Shown: positions 11,888-23,493 of the stretch, piece after piece
Position numbering within the stretch: position 1 is the stretch's first letter
Layout of the letters: each line of letters begins with the position of its first letter
Translations under genes and position numbers: made by a program
The notes under the pieces: model-generated
What the model saw: only the letters and a program-made list of their open reading frames with translations
Database searches by the model: none
Told to the model about the DNA's origin: nothing
Assembly (NCBI GenBank): GCA_001599595.1
Contig: BCHH01000004.1
Span: 441,905 to 505,904 of the forward strand
Origin: Beverwykella pulmonaria
Lineage: Eukaryota > Ascomycota > Dothideomycetes > Pleosporales > Melanommataceae
Length of the DNA: 64,000 bases
Direction: 5' to 3'

Positions 11888-13914
11888 ATGTCTGACAATC
11901 CGCGCCGCCGCTCGCGCTTCGACAGGGACGAGGACGACCGCCCACCGCCGCGCTCCCGTTTCGATCGGCGCTCAAGGTCTCCTGCGCCCAGGGAATCCGA
12001 GTCTCGACGCACCCGCAGCCCGATCGCGCGCGAGGCGACTGATAGTCCCTCAACGGTGGGCTCGTCGAAGAAGTCTCTTCCTGCGGATGCCGCCGCTCTT
12101 GCCGCAGCCGCAGCTGCGAGGATTAATGCTCAGATTCAGGCGAAGAAGGGCATCCAGCATGTCGACGTGCCACCAATCCGTTCTGTAAGTCTGCTCGGAT
12201 TATGCTCATTGTCTGTAAGGCACATTTACTGATGGTTTGGAATAGACCCTCAGTCCCATTGTGAAGTCGCCCGCTGCTAACACAGGCTCCGTCACTGGTG
12301 AGACGTATCAACAAGACGGCGACTACGTTCGCGACATAGAAATCAACGACCTCCGAAATCGCTACATGCTGACCAAAGGAGCCGTTCAAAAGAGGGTAAA
12401 TAAACTTTTGTCATCCAACTGATTCTCCCAGGACCATTCCTTCCCACCTATTCTCCGGCCGTGGCGTTGGCCCTCCGTGGCAGCGTCGCGCGCTTTGAAT
12501 TGGGATCCCCTTGTTTGCGCCTCTCTCTTCGGAGAGAGTTGAAGCTTACTCAGTCCTCTAGCTGTTTAGCGCACCATTTTGCCTATGCTGACCTTAATTG
12601 TGTGACATCTAGATCAAAGACGAAACTGGCGCCGGTACGCAACCCCAGACAGACCTTCTAAACTGTTGTAGAACACTTTGCTTATACATGTACAAGATGT
12701 CACAACAAAAGGGAATTACTATCCTGACAAGAGCATGGCCACCGCTGCTGTACGTTTTACCCCACATGGTCACTTCTACTTGGATTTAACACTGGCACAG
12801 AACCCTCCGCTGTATCTCCGCGTCACAAGCACATCCAAGGAAGGGCTCGAGGCAGCCTGCGAACAAATCAATGAACTGATGCAGCAGCAATTGCCGACTC
12901 TGGTTGATGAGCGTAGATTCCGTCGCCGCGAACCTGAGAATGTGGAGCGAGACGAATATGGCCGAGTAATACGATCTTTTGTGTACTATCCTATTAAGAA
13001 TGCTAACAAGTCGTAGCGCAAATGGCCTGAGGAGAAGATCCCGGTCGATCTGGAACCTATCAGTGGCTTCAACTTGAGAGCTCAGGTGGTCGGTCGTGGA
13101 GGAGATAACGTCAAATATATTCAGCAAGAGACCAGCTGCAAAGTTCAAATCAAGGGCCGTGGTTCCGGATTCATCGAGCCTCAGTCCGGCCAAGAGAGTG
13201 ATGAGACCATGTATCTCCACATTGCGTGAGTCTCGCGATAGCTTTGTTATACTAGTCACTAACATCAGATAGTGGTCCGCGTCCAGAGGGGGTCCAACGT
13301 GCCAAAGAGCTTTGCGAAGAACTCCTCGAGAAAGTTAAAGCTGATTATCACGCTTTCAAGGAACGCCCACCTCAACAGCGCTACGGCGGTGGCGGTGATG
13401 GCCAGTCGAACGGACGCCCAGGATATGGTGATCGCGGCGACCGTGACCGAAGCCATAGCTATGGCTACGGGGCAGGAGGGGGTGGTGGTAACAATGGTTA
13501 TGGTACTCCTGGTGGTTATGGCGGCCAGAACGACATGCAATCTCCAGTCAGCGCTGCCGGCCAGACTGCGAGTACGGATCCCAATGCTGCATGGGCTGCG
13601 TACTATGCTGCTCAGGCTGCCAATACCGCGACCCCTGGCCAGGACCCGTACGCTCAGTATGGCGGATATGAGGCGTATGTTGCTTGGTGGAATTACTACA
13701 ATCAAGGAGCTGCGCAGCAATCCCCAGCGCCAGGAACCGCAGCCGCTCCACCACCTCCGCCATCAGAACCTGCTCCCCCGGGCGCCGCACCTCCTCCGCC
13801 ACCCCCAGCTGGATCGCCTCCAGGCGCTTACAACGCGGTATGCAATGTCTCCAATTCCTTAACCGCCTCAAATACTAACATTGTGTGCAGGTGGCCCCTC
13901 CCCCTGGTTTGTAA
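11888..13914 (+). CDS. Two-KH-domain RNA-binding protein, KHDC4/BLOM7-like
   Basis: Probable pre-mRNA splicing-associated RNA-binding protein. Eight exons (11888-12184, 12246-12395, 12613-12634, 12697-12749, 12801-12965, 13017-13225, 13273-13837, 13891-13914) give 494 residues. The N-terminus is Arg/Ser/Asp-rich (RSRFDR repeats). The first KH region reads YMLTKGAVQKRIKDETGADV, then NYYPDK, characteristic of KHDC4. The second KH reads FNLRAQVVGRGGDNVKYIQQ with its GxxG loop. The tail is Gly/Tyr-rich, then NAAWAAYYAAQAA, then poly-Pro. Exon 3 is only 22 nt. The 51-nt intron 12750-12800 has no stop and keeps frame, so it could be retained. The stop (GL-TAA) sits on a GTAAGT, so a further 3' intron is possible. 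The SF1/BBP branchpoint protein is a less likely alternative because two KH regions are seen. Confidence 0.85.
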
Positions 13915-14394
13915 GTGCTTTCCGGAATTTGCGTCCAAGTATCAGATTAATCTTGCACGACAAAGTCACTGATCTCAGGTATGCAACGGCCAATTTTTGT
14001 CACTTGATCCATAAGGAAGTAAGCAAAACCCTCATTCCCTTGAACTATGGGATAGCAATTCGATCTGGATCCGTATCGATATAAAACTTTACCCTCCAAT
14101 TGAACAATCCAAAGGCTAGGATCGTTGGGAGTCAATCGTATTTCCTATGGAATCAGCTTAGCTATAATTCCGTACTTTAGTAGTTTAGATATCAAGTACA
14201 TGCAATCTTTTTCACACTATTTTCCGAGTAAAATATCAAATTGTAGTGATGACTCTGTCTGGTATGTGATTGGGTGATTGGCCAGGGCTTCCCCACACTC
14301 GGCCTATCTCTCACGCGACAGGCCGACTTCGCAACAACAGTTTTTGGTGGAGGCTTGAAGTGTTTCTCCTACCGCCAATCTTCAGCACTCCACG
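13915..14394. other. Intergenic: KH gene 3' flank and aconitase promoter
   Basis: 480 bases between two plus-strand genes. The first part may still be transcribed as an alternative 3' exon of the KH gene (acceptor CTCAG near 13979). No other feature recognised. Confidence 0.5.
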
Positions 14395-17228
14395 ATGCGG
14401 ACGCAAACAATTAGGGCCGGGAGGCTTATCAATTCTAGGGTAAGGGTCTTTATGTTCACATTTGAGCAAAGTGCGGTCAGCATTCAACGCTTCGCACACT
14501 TCGTTGCCCAGCATCGAATATATCACACCAGTAATGACAGATCCTAACTTGCGCAGTCTTGCCTATATACCTCCCTACGGTGCCCCCAGTCGTCCCTCCG
14601 GAGATCCCTAGCGACCACACACTCGGCCCCCTCCCTTCAAATAGACCTCGCCGCGCGCACCCCGCCGTACCGCAAACTCGCTACAAAACTTCAGCAAGTG
14701 CGGAGGATATTGGGCGCATCTCGCCAGCTGACGCTGGCGGAAAAAATTCTCTACTCGCATCTCGACAGCCCAGAGGAGTCCCTCCTCACCAACACAAACA
14801 ATGGCAAGGACATCAGAGGACAAGCCAATCTCAAGCTCAAACCCGACCGCGTAGCCATGCAGGATGCTTCCGCACAGATGGCTTTGCTGCAATTCATGAC
14901 GTGCAATCTGCCTTCGACGGCTGTCCCGGCGAGCATCCACTGCGACCATATGATTGTGGGGGAGAAGGGCGCCGACACGGATCTGCCCAACTCGATTGCG
15001 GGGAATAAGGAGGTTTTTGACTTTCTGGAGTCGGCAGCGAAGAAATATGGCATTGAGTTTTGGCCACCCGGCGCGGGGATTATTCACCAGTCAGTGTTGG
15101 AGAATTACTCGGCGCCGGGGCTCATGATGCTGGGTACGGACAGCCATACGCCGAATGCAGGTGGGCTGGGCGCTATCGCTATTGGGGTCGGTGGTGCGGA
15201 CGCGGTCGATGCGCTCGTGGACGCGCCATGGGAGCTCAAAGCACCAAAGATTTTGGGTGTCAGGCTTGAGGGTGAGCTGAGTGGCTGGGCCTCTCCCAAG
15301 GACGTGATTTTGCATCTGGCTGGCCAGCTCACTGTGAGGGTAAGTTTGCTCTCTACACTTATACTACATATTTTCACTTAAAAGGGCACATCACTTAGCT
15401 GCAATACTGTGTTCTGGCACATACAAGGGGGCAACGAAGAACAAGTTCGATCTTCTTGTCCTGTGAGCAGATTGCTGAAAATGCTCCTTCGTACGTGGAA
15501 CTATGCTGCAGTACCCATGGGCTGACAGATCTCTCTAGGGCGGAACTGGGTACATCATTGAGTATTTCGGTCCAGGTGTTGAGTCATTGAGTTCTACCGG
15601 CATGGCTACAATTTGTAATATGGGGGGTACGAAACTTGCTATCTTTTTTGAGCTCTTTGTGATGCTAACAATATACAGCGGAAGTTGGCGCCACAACCTC
15701 TCTATTTCCCTTTTCTCCTGCTCATGTTCCGTACCTCGTTGCCACACACCGAGCACCGATAGCCGAAGCAGCCTCACGTATTGCATCTGCATCAATGGCA
15801 AAGAACCTGCTACGCGCCGATCCAGAGGCCGCGTACGACAAGGTTGTTACAATTGATCTCTCGGCCCTCGAACCCCATATCAATGGCCCCTTCACTCCTG
15901 ACTTATCCACGCCGTTGTCCAAGTTCAAATCAGTGGTAGAAGAAAAGGACTGGCCAAGGACATTTGGCGCTGGTCTCATTGGAAGTTGCACCAATAGTTC
16001 CTATGAAGACATGACACGCGCTGAAGAGCTCGTCAAACAAGCCTCATCTGCTGGTCTAACTCCGAAAGCCGATTTCTTTATTACACCTGGTAGTGAACAG
16101 ATTCGTGCAACTCTCGATCGCGACAATACGCTCTCTACCTTCTCCTCGGCTGGTGGAACCGTTCTCGCGAACGCTTGTGGCCCATGTATTGGACAGTGGA
16201 AGCGCACCGACGGAACCAAGAAGGGCGAATCAAATGCCATATTTACATCCTACAACCGCAACTTCCCTGGCCGCAACGACGGGAACCGAGCAACCATGAA
16301 CTTTCTCGCATCGCCCGAACTTATCACGGCTATGTCTTACTCCGGATCGACCACATTCAACCCTATTACAGACTCCATTACCTCTCCATCAGGTACACCA
16401 TTCAAGTTTTCTCCACCCAAAGGATTAGACCTGCCTGTTGGAGGATTCGCCGACGGAAATCCAGACTTCTTCCCCACCCCCGGCATCCCAGACTCATCGG
16501 TAGAGGTTGTTGTAGACCCGAACTCAACACGCCTAGCATTACTGGATCCCTTCCCTCCTTTCCCCAACTCGGAACTCACATCACTCCGTGTTTTGTACAA
16601 AGTTAAGGGCCAATGCACAACAGATACCATCTCTGCCGCGGGCCCCTGGCTCAAGTACAAGGGTCACCTCCCCAACATTTCTGAGAACACTCTAATCGGA
16701 GCGGTGAACGCTGCCACTGATGAAGTCAACGTTGCGTACGACGTCGATGGCACAAAATCCGGGATCCCTGAGCTCGGCAAGCGATGGAGAGACAAAGGCC
16801 AAGAATGGCTCGTAGTAGCCGAGCACAACTACGGCGAGGGATCCGCCCGCGAACACGCAGCACTCCAACCACGATACCTCGGCGGCCGCATCATCCTTGC
16901 CAAATCTTTTGCTCGCATCCACGAGACAAATCTTAAAAAGCAGGGTATTGTGCCGCTGACGTTTGCCAATGAGGCGGATTACGATTTGTTCAACGCTTGT
17001 GATGAGGTGGCAACAAAGGGATTGTTGGATGTGCTGAGGAGTGGTGGGCAAGGCGAGGTAGAGTTGGTACTTAAGAAAGATGACGGTGAGAAGGTGGTGA
17101 AGACGAGACATACTTTGTCGGAGGATCAGTGTGGATTTGTGCTTGCGGGGAGTGCGCTGAATCTGCTGGCGATGAGGGGAAGGGAGAGCAAGGAGGAGAT
17201 TACGAGGGAGAGTGAGCTATCGGATTAG
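14395..17228 (+). CDS. ACO2: Mitochondrial aconitase, Aco2/AcoB type
   Basis: A [4Fe-4S] hydro-lyase of the aconitase family, second mitochondrial paralogue type. Yeast Aco2 works in lysine synthesis (homocitrate to homoaconitate) besides citrate isomerisation. Four exons (14395-14439, 14557-15339, 15539-15626, 15679-17228) give 821 residues. A 15-codon first exon is needed to supply the ATG; the joined N-terminus ([15 protein letters not shown], then [12 protein letters not shown]) is a typical presequence. Cluster ligands are seen in GSCTNSS and ACGPCIGQW; substrate-site motifs include [11 protein letters not shown] and the swivel-domain [10 protein letters not shown]. The junction of exons 3 and 4 gives [17 protein letters not shown]. 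Intron 1 (117 nt) has donor AGG|GTAAGG and a CCTAAC branch close to its CAG; intron 2 is 199 nt. Which substrate it prefers cannot be told from sequence. Confidence 0.92.
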
Positions 17229-17720
17229 ATGGAGGATGAGAAAGGTTGAGGAGAAGATTTGGTGATGTTTAACGACTGGAGTTTGAGAGGTCAATCTGTG
17301 GATATTAAAAAGAGGTTCTGTATGTTTAGTGTTAATTTGATTTAACAAAGATTCGGCTCTATAACATGTGTCTTGCGTTTGTCGCTATGTGAATGTAAGT
17401 GCCTGGGGTATCGGAAGTGTGTTCTATTCAACGCTTCTAGTGCTTGATCGAGCAGAGGGAATAAAAGTTGTTTGATATACTTCACCGTTGTTGCAGGAGC
17501 CTTTGTGCATATCGTTCATGCATATGCGCGGAATTGTTGTCACTTAATAAGGCTACTAGATAGTCTACGGCAAAGCTCATTGCTAAAATAGGTCTAGAGA
17601 GGGATCACTGTATATTAATCTTCCTAGATACTTGCTAAAGCCCAAAAATATTGTTTTCAACAAGGCCGTCTATGTGTCTATTCTCGGCAAGCGAAAGTAT
17701 CACATTCACATATCTTATAT
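17229..17720. other. Convergent 3' region between aconitase and TatD genes
   Basis: About 490 A/T-rich bases between two facing stops. It should hold both 3' UTRs and polyadenylation sites. No coding signal. Confidence 0.6.
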
Positions 17721-19109
17721 CTACACTTCAGCTTCCCGTTCGCCCAATCCAAACATCTTAATCGAGTTATTCCACGCTCTATACAAATCCATTAGCCGCG
17801 CACGAACAATATCTCTCTCCGTTAGGAAGAACTTACGCCTCGCACACTTCTTCAACACTAATGCCCTTAATCTGTGCTATTGCGTAAGCGACATTTGGGA
17901 TTGACACCGGCTCGTTCCTTCCTTTGACCATGTGGCCCTTGGTCCACTTCTCTTTCTTCACGGCCTTGGGGAGTGGTGGGACGTCTTTAAGGAATTTGGC
18001 GGAGGCGTGGCTGGGGCGCATTTCGCACTGTGGTCGCTAAGTGAATGAATTTATGGCGATACTCGTGGGAAATTTGTGAAGTGTCCATCGATGATGTGGA
18101 ATACATACCCAAGGTCCATCTGTCTCGATTTGGAGGTGCGAGAGAGGTATTTGACGAACAACTTCGATGTTTTCATCCGCTATAATCAAAGTGTTAGCTC
18201 AGCAAATCTTCCATTGCACCCAAGGAACCAACTTTTCATGCTACAACCATTCACTCCAACATCAAGACCGAGTCGCACTAAGTGCTCCATCTCCTCGACC
18301 GTTCCCGTAAAACTGTGAACCAGCCCCTTCCTCGGTAACTGCGGAAGCTTAGCTCCCAGCAACCGTTCGAAATCCTCACTTGCAGCTCGCGAGTGGAGAA
18401 ACAAGGGTAGTTGGACTTCGACCGCTATCTCTAGCTGAGCCTCAAAGTACTTCAACTGTTGGTCTTTGGGGGTAAGGAAGAGGCGATCGTAGTCGAGACC
18501 GATCTCGCCAAAGGCAACTGCTTCTCCTGACTCTTTTGCTTTCTTAGCTAGGTCGCCAAGGGCGGAGAGGAGTGCGGTGGGTCCGCCGGGGTAAGTGTCG
18601 AAGTGTTTTGCTGAGCAGGGGTGGACGCCGACGGTGGCGTAGCAGACTCCGGCTGTATATGGTGAGCAAGCAGACAGAAGACTAATTCATGAACAAACTC
18701 ACGGTGTGCTCTTGCAATTTCAATTGCATGCTCTGACTCCTTGAGATCAGATCCAGTCACCATGACTAAAATAAAGGTGAAAAGTCAGTGTAGTCCTTCG
18801 AAGTGAACAGTCGATCACTGCCAACTGCAAGATGTCGGAAAGCATTTGCGAGAGCATTTCATCGACTTTAGGCTAAGACATGGAGTTACAATCTCTAAAG
18901 TACGTACACTTTTTGCAGCCAGCATCCATTGCACGTTGAATAACGTCATCGAAGTCGTTCTCATGCCTTTGAGTGCCATGATACTCTCCTCGAAATACAG
19001 GATCGGTCAGGTTGATACCGATCTACTCGGCGTTAGAGGCAATCGCTGGATTCTGGAAGCTTTGAAGACCGACATCAACGTAGCGTAGTTTCCCTGCCTT
19101 ATCTCCCAT
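17721..19109 (-). CDS. TatD-related metal-dependent deoxyribonuclease
   Basis: Member of the TatD/TATDN1 amidohydrolase-fold nucleases (yeast YBL055C type), implicated in DNA turnover and oxidative damage repair. Seven exons (19109-19074, 19022-18908, 18765-18703, 18652-18233, 18179-18109, 18027-17837, 17778-17721) join in frame to 317 residues. Family blocks appear in order: [81 protein letters not shown] and a C-terminal [17 protein letters not shown]. Eukaryotic members have DIGIN where bacterial TatD has the DxHxH metal motif, so that is not a defect. Introns are 50-142 nt, several with CTAAC-like branches. The short first exon (12 codons) is set by frame; the gene shares its upstream region with VFA1. 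Confidence 0.88.
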
Positions 19110-19723
19110 GTCAATAGCGTTCAAGGCACCCCTCGCTGTGGAGTATCAGTTAGCCTAATGTATTAGAGTGAATTGTACGGCATACTAGAAAAGCACAGTC
19201 TTGGCTGCAGTTGTCTGAGACACCAAAATGCTTGAATGGGAGGGCTGAAGGCGGGGAAATTTTGCCGTGGGGTAAATGCTCTACTACCGCTTCGAAGATA
19301 GGTTAGAAACATATGATGAGCAGGATGGGTGAATGTCGAGAGCGAAACATGGCACGGAGATCGGAGGTAATTGCAGCACCCGCTAACCGGATCGAGAATA
19401 GCGATAAGCTTGGTTGATTCTGATTCAGCCCTGCGACGACACCCTAATTCAACGACATGTCTAATTGTCTACATCTCCCTTCTATGAATTCTTAGCTGTC
19501 ACTTCCCTACTCAGGACCGACGTTAGATATCATATCACGACCATCGCCCATTAAGGGGAAACATTACTAGCAATTACGAGCTGACGTGATCCGGACCTCG
19601 GGATCGTGGTTGTTCCGGGCCTTCAGCCACATTTCTTACATCAACCGAGTGCTCAGAACAGATTAACCACCCCGTCCCTCTCGATCCGCGCGCTGCACAG
19701 CGGAAAACTCGAGAGGCTTGGTC
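19110..19723. promoter_or_regulatory. Divergent promoter TatD nuclease (-) / VFA1 (+)
   Basis: 614 bases upstream of both genes. No distinct factor site was recognised. Confidence 0.5.
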
Positions 19724-20440
19724 ATGTCACTGCAGAACGTTTGGTATCACCGCCGTGTTGCGGACGGCTCGGCAAAAGCTTGTTGGATCTGCTACAAGCC
19801 GTCGACAAGCGTTATGATTACGCCTGACAACAAGGTACTACTGCTATGATACGTGGGAGCAATGACAGCAACTCATACAGAGGTAGGACTTCTTCTATAT
19901 ATGCATCGGTCACCTGTCGGATAAAGGGTTTTGTCAGCCTGATCCCGAAGAAGCGGCTGCGGCTGCGGCTCGTAAGAAAAAGGAGGAACTGGATACAGAG
20001 ATTGAGAAAGTGAAGAAGGAATACGAAGAGAAACAGAAACTGAAGCGCGAAAAGCGCAATAAAGAGAAGGGCAAGGAGAAAGACAGGGATGCGAAAAAGA
20101 AAGAGGACGACGAAGACGAAGCGGACGCAAAAGCTAACAGTGACAAGGTAGGCGGGGATTATCTCTCTTCAATGTTATCGCTATTGACTAACGATATGTG
20201 CAGCTCAAGGAATTGTCCAAGTCGAAAGATGAGTCGCAAGTTGACGTAGGCCCTCGCATATACACCCTGAAGAAGTATGATCTTCCTGTCGAGTATCGCA
20301 ATCATATGCTTAACCACAAACACAGGGACTTCTACCAGATGCGACTCGACAAGATACGCAACGCCGAAATTGCAAAGCGGAATCGTGAGAGACTGAAGAA
20401 CCCAGCACTGTTCCCCTCTGTACCCAGCGGCAACCCTTGA
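19724..20440 (+). CDS. VFA1: VPS4-associated protein 1
   Basis: Small endosomal protein that binds the AAA ATPase Vps4 and helps ESCRT-III disassembly in the multivesicular body pathway. Three exons (19724-19834, 19887-20147, 20204-20440) give 202 residues. The N-terminus has the family's conserved Cys-rich head: MSLQNVWYHRRVADG, CWICYKPSTSV, then DFFYICIGHL after intron 1. A long charged coiled-coil of Lys/Glu follows (about 60-125), and the C-terminus has YDLPVEYRNHML and HRDFYQMR. Introns are 52 and 56 nt; the acceptor of the first must be GAGGTAG because the nearer CAG would give an immediate stop. Length is close to the yeast protein. Confidence 0.88.
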
Positions 20441-20836
20441 CCAGCCAGCTAGAACCAGCAAAGCAGTTTCGGATCAACTCTCACACACTTCATTCTTTGA
20501 GACAATTCTTCCGATTAGCCAGCCTCGAGCGGGGGAGCGTTGTCTTGGCAGTTTGTTCGCCTGCTCTCACTTGCATTGAGCTGCCGCCAGCCCTAAGGTC
20601 GTTAATAGATGCGTTCTGCAGTCAGCAACTAGCGGCCAGTCACTGACATTCTTACCAAACTATGCGGAACTCGACCCATTTCCAGAGGTAAATCGATTCG
20701 AGTGGGCGGCGCGCATTTAGCGGGGTCAGGCCATTGCTGACGATATTCATTCAAACCTCGTACTTTTTCATCGGTCCACCATGCTGTGCCCAAATGACCG
20801 GACTTCGAAGGACCACCTTTCAATTTAAGTATGGTT
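20441..20836. other. Intergenic after VFA1
   Basis: About 400 bases of VFA1 3' flank. Nothing recognised. Confidence 0.4.
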
Positions 20837-21625
20837 TTAATAAAATGTTGGGCCCAGACACTCGCTAAACTTCTGTCCTAAAAAGATAATGAAAGGCCTT
20901 TCAATTCTTACACCTTTACTGCCCTGTACTCTAATGGATGCGAGACGAAAACTCCAAGCGGTGGACTTTGCATCCATGTCTCCACACGAGGGGACACGTT
21001 TCAATCTATCGTCCAGTCTATGCGCATCAGCCCCCAAATATGACCTTAGAATAAAAGCGATGAAGTTTGCCCTCGATTCCACTGGATGCGAAGAGCTGCT
21101 ATTGGGGCCCAATATGCGGGTAGAGACAATGAAATTTCCGTTGAACAGCCGGGTTATCTCTTGGCGAAAGTGTTCACCATACAGTATTGTCGCCTTACTG
21201 TATTCAGAATTTGAACGTACATATCCGATGGGAACTTGTCGTATTAATCCATGGACGCTTTCTCGCTTATCCCCCACATGACGTGCAGAACGCATCACTT
21301 TCACGTCGCTAAGGTCCTTCAACATTGTGGCCTTGCCCACCTCTGCAGCTCTTACTTACTAGCGAGGCAAGGCCAACCAAATATCATCATTCCCAAGCCA
21401 TGATTCCACCTTCGGCATGTCGCTGTTGCTGATGCTGCAAGAGAAGTCATTCGTACAACAACACAAAGCACCACCCACATGACCGTGCTCCTGCTCGGCC
21501 TTGGCAATCCTCTCAGCTGCCAGCACGTCAAATTTACTCACCGCCTCTAGGAAGACCTGCAAACACCAATCATTATCATGACCACTATTCTGCATATCGG
21601 CAGACGACTCCGTTGCATGAAACAT
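20837..21625 (-). CDS. Possible orphan gene, two exons
   Basis: Two adjoining open frames can be joined by a 51-nt intron (21361-21311 by frame, donor CTA|GTAAGT, acceptor CCTTAG|CGACG), which preserves frame and removes a stop. The product (about 245 residues) contains SKFDVLAAERIAKAEQEHGH in the first exon and ESVHGLIRQVPIGYVRSN in the second. I recognise no domain, signal peptide or membrane segment. No CTAAC-like branch is obvious in the intron, which weakens the case. An open frame on the opposite strand (20889-21281) overlaps it. It could be a decayed or lineage-specific gene, or chance. Confidence 0.3.
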
Positions 21626-22928
21626 ATCTGCACTACAGCAGTGCGGTTAGCTCTCGGGTAGGGTCGAGTACTAACCTACCCAATAGTCTTCTGGCAAGAC
21701 TACCAAGTGGGGACTGCATTACGCATAACGCTGGTGCGTTCGTGCCGCTCGTTCCCCAGTATATGAAGACTTCCATGGGAATGTCTCCGAACCCGAGAAT
21801 GCTCTCGGCATGCCCAGTTGACTCGGGGCTGCTTTCCTACGACCGGCACACTGGTACAGCAGTGGCAGCGACATCGGCCTCCAATATTCCGTGTTTCGTT
21901 TTGACGATAGAGTGAATCCGCAGGAAGTTTTCATGATGTGTGACTGGGATCACAAGTGTGCGTGTCAGTACTCTCGTGCCAACCTGCCATCTACAACACG
22001 TTGACGGTTACACACCGCCTATATGTGAGGGGAGATCTTCAAGCATCAAGACGTCGGAATTTGAAATCCATGGATTTTCCTTGTAACTCACAGGCAACAT
22101 TGAGCCGAATCTCGATCAGACATGCGCGCGGTGCTTGAATCTTGATGTCGAGTCATGACCAGCCAGGGAAGGTCGAACCGACTGTGACGAGCAATGCCTT
22201 GTTTCGTTTGGGTCTAAGATCAGGAATGCCTAACTGTTTTAGCTCACTACGTAAAGATACGTTTTGCTCGCCTCTCCTTCGTTGACAAAACCATGTGGGA
22301 ACTTCTCACTCGCCTGTGTACAAGGCCACATCCGGTATTTGGCTTTGCTGACCGTTCATGTCGTGTCAAAATACCAACCACCATGCAGCAAGCTAGGCGG
22401 ATAGGGCTGTGAAAATTGTCCGTGTACCTCTGCAGTACGTCCAACCAACCAGCTAATCGCAAGCACCCCAGCATCCGATAGGAAAGTCGGTGTTTCCTCG
22501 ACCGTTTCCGCATCTGCACGATGCTGCAGATAAGGCAAGGAAAAGCAGTCAGTGTGTCCCGTCACTGCACCCTTCTAATTGGCCACGGTATGGTAGCACC
22601 CTTCAAGCATTTCAACCTTCTCCTTCACTCTTTCCGATTCTGCTAAGTACTGTAGTTGGGGTTGGCGGAAAATTTGCAGCATTAAAGCATGTAAGACTGC
22701 GGGCGCGAGGATGAACCCTTTACCTTCCTCTTTATAGCATGTTGCTTCCGAATCGTAGTTGTTGGGTATCTGATCACCTCATTTTCCATCACCATCATCT
22801 TGAATACCTTGTCAAGTCACTCGGGACGAAATTATGTTTCCAACACCATCCCTAGCTTTTATCCTCTCTCGCACATTAGATCGCTTACTTTGCATCCCTT
22901 AACCCAACCCCAACCGTTCACTATTGCC
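21626..22928. other. Gene-poor stretch
   Basis: About 1.3 kb with only short open frames on both strands and no motif. The last 200 bases look like a promoter for the orphan gene at 22929: a CT-rich tract and a TTTATAG element near 22733. Confidence 0.4.
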
Positions 22929-23493
22929 ATGGTATATCCAAAGTACGAGCCTCGGTCCGAACCGCAACATGCTAAAACCCATCCAATCACTCCAAAACTT
23001 CACGGTCGGACATGCAGCGAAGGAGCAACAAACACAAAGCGGAAAAAACGGCAGCAACCGCTAGCACGCCGTACCGCGATTAATCCAGTGCAGGATCACC
23101 CGCACCAAACGCCCGATCAAGTAACTTTGTCGCGTTTGCCGGACTCGCCGATGTCGACGCCCGCCACCGCAAAGCAAGTATTGGGGTTGGAAAAATGCGA
23201 AAGGGATGCAATTTGCCTTCATCGATATCACTACTCTGTTTCCCGAGACATTGAGATCAATTGGGTAAGATTTTCCTGTCTGACGGCAAACATGCGAGGC
23301 TGTGATTTCTGCGTGGGTGTCTCAGGCAGCCGGATTTCTCGGATTTCGAAGAGGACTTGTCATTGTTCGTCACCGCACATACAGCCCTGTTGCTACCCGA
23401 GCGACAATACGACATGGGACCCAAGCGGACTTTGAGTTGTTCCACCCTCATCCTCAGATAAATTTCATGCGGCTCATCAACCGTCTTCTATAG
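22929..23493 (+). CDS. Possible orphan gene, basic N-terminal half
   Basis: Two exons, 22929-23264 and 23326-23493, with a phase-0 intron of 61 nt (TGG|GTAAGA ... CTCAG|GCA), give about 167 residues. The start MVYPKYEPRSEPQ lies in a good context (GCCATGG). Exon 1 is rich in Thr, Pro, Lys and Arg with a basic patch (TKRKKRQQPLARR) that could be a nuclear signal. Exon 2 reads AAGFLGFRRGLVIV and ends INRLL. No signal peptide, membrane segment or known domain. Good splice signals and a TATA-like upstream element support it, but no homologue is recognised. Confidence 0.35.
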
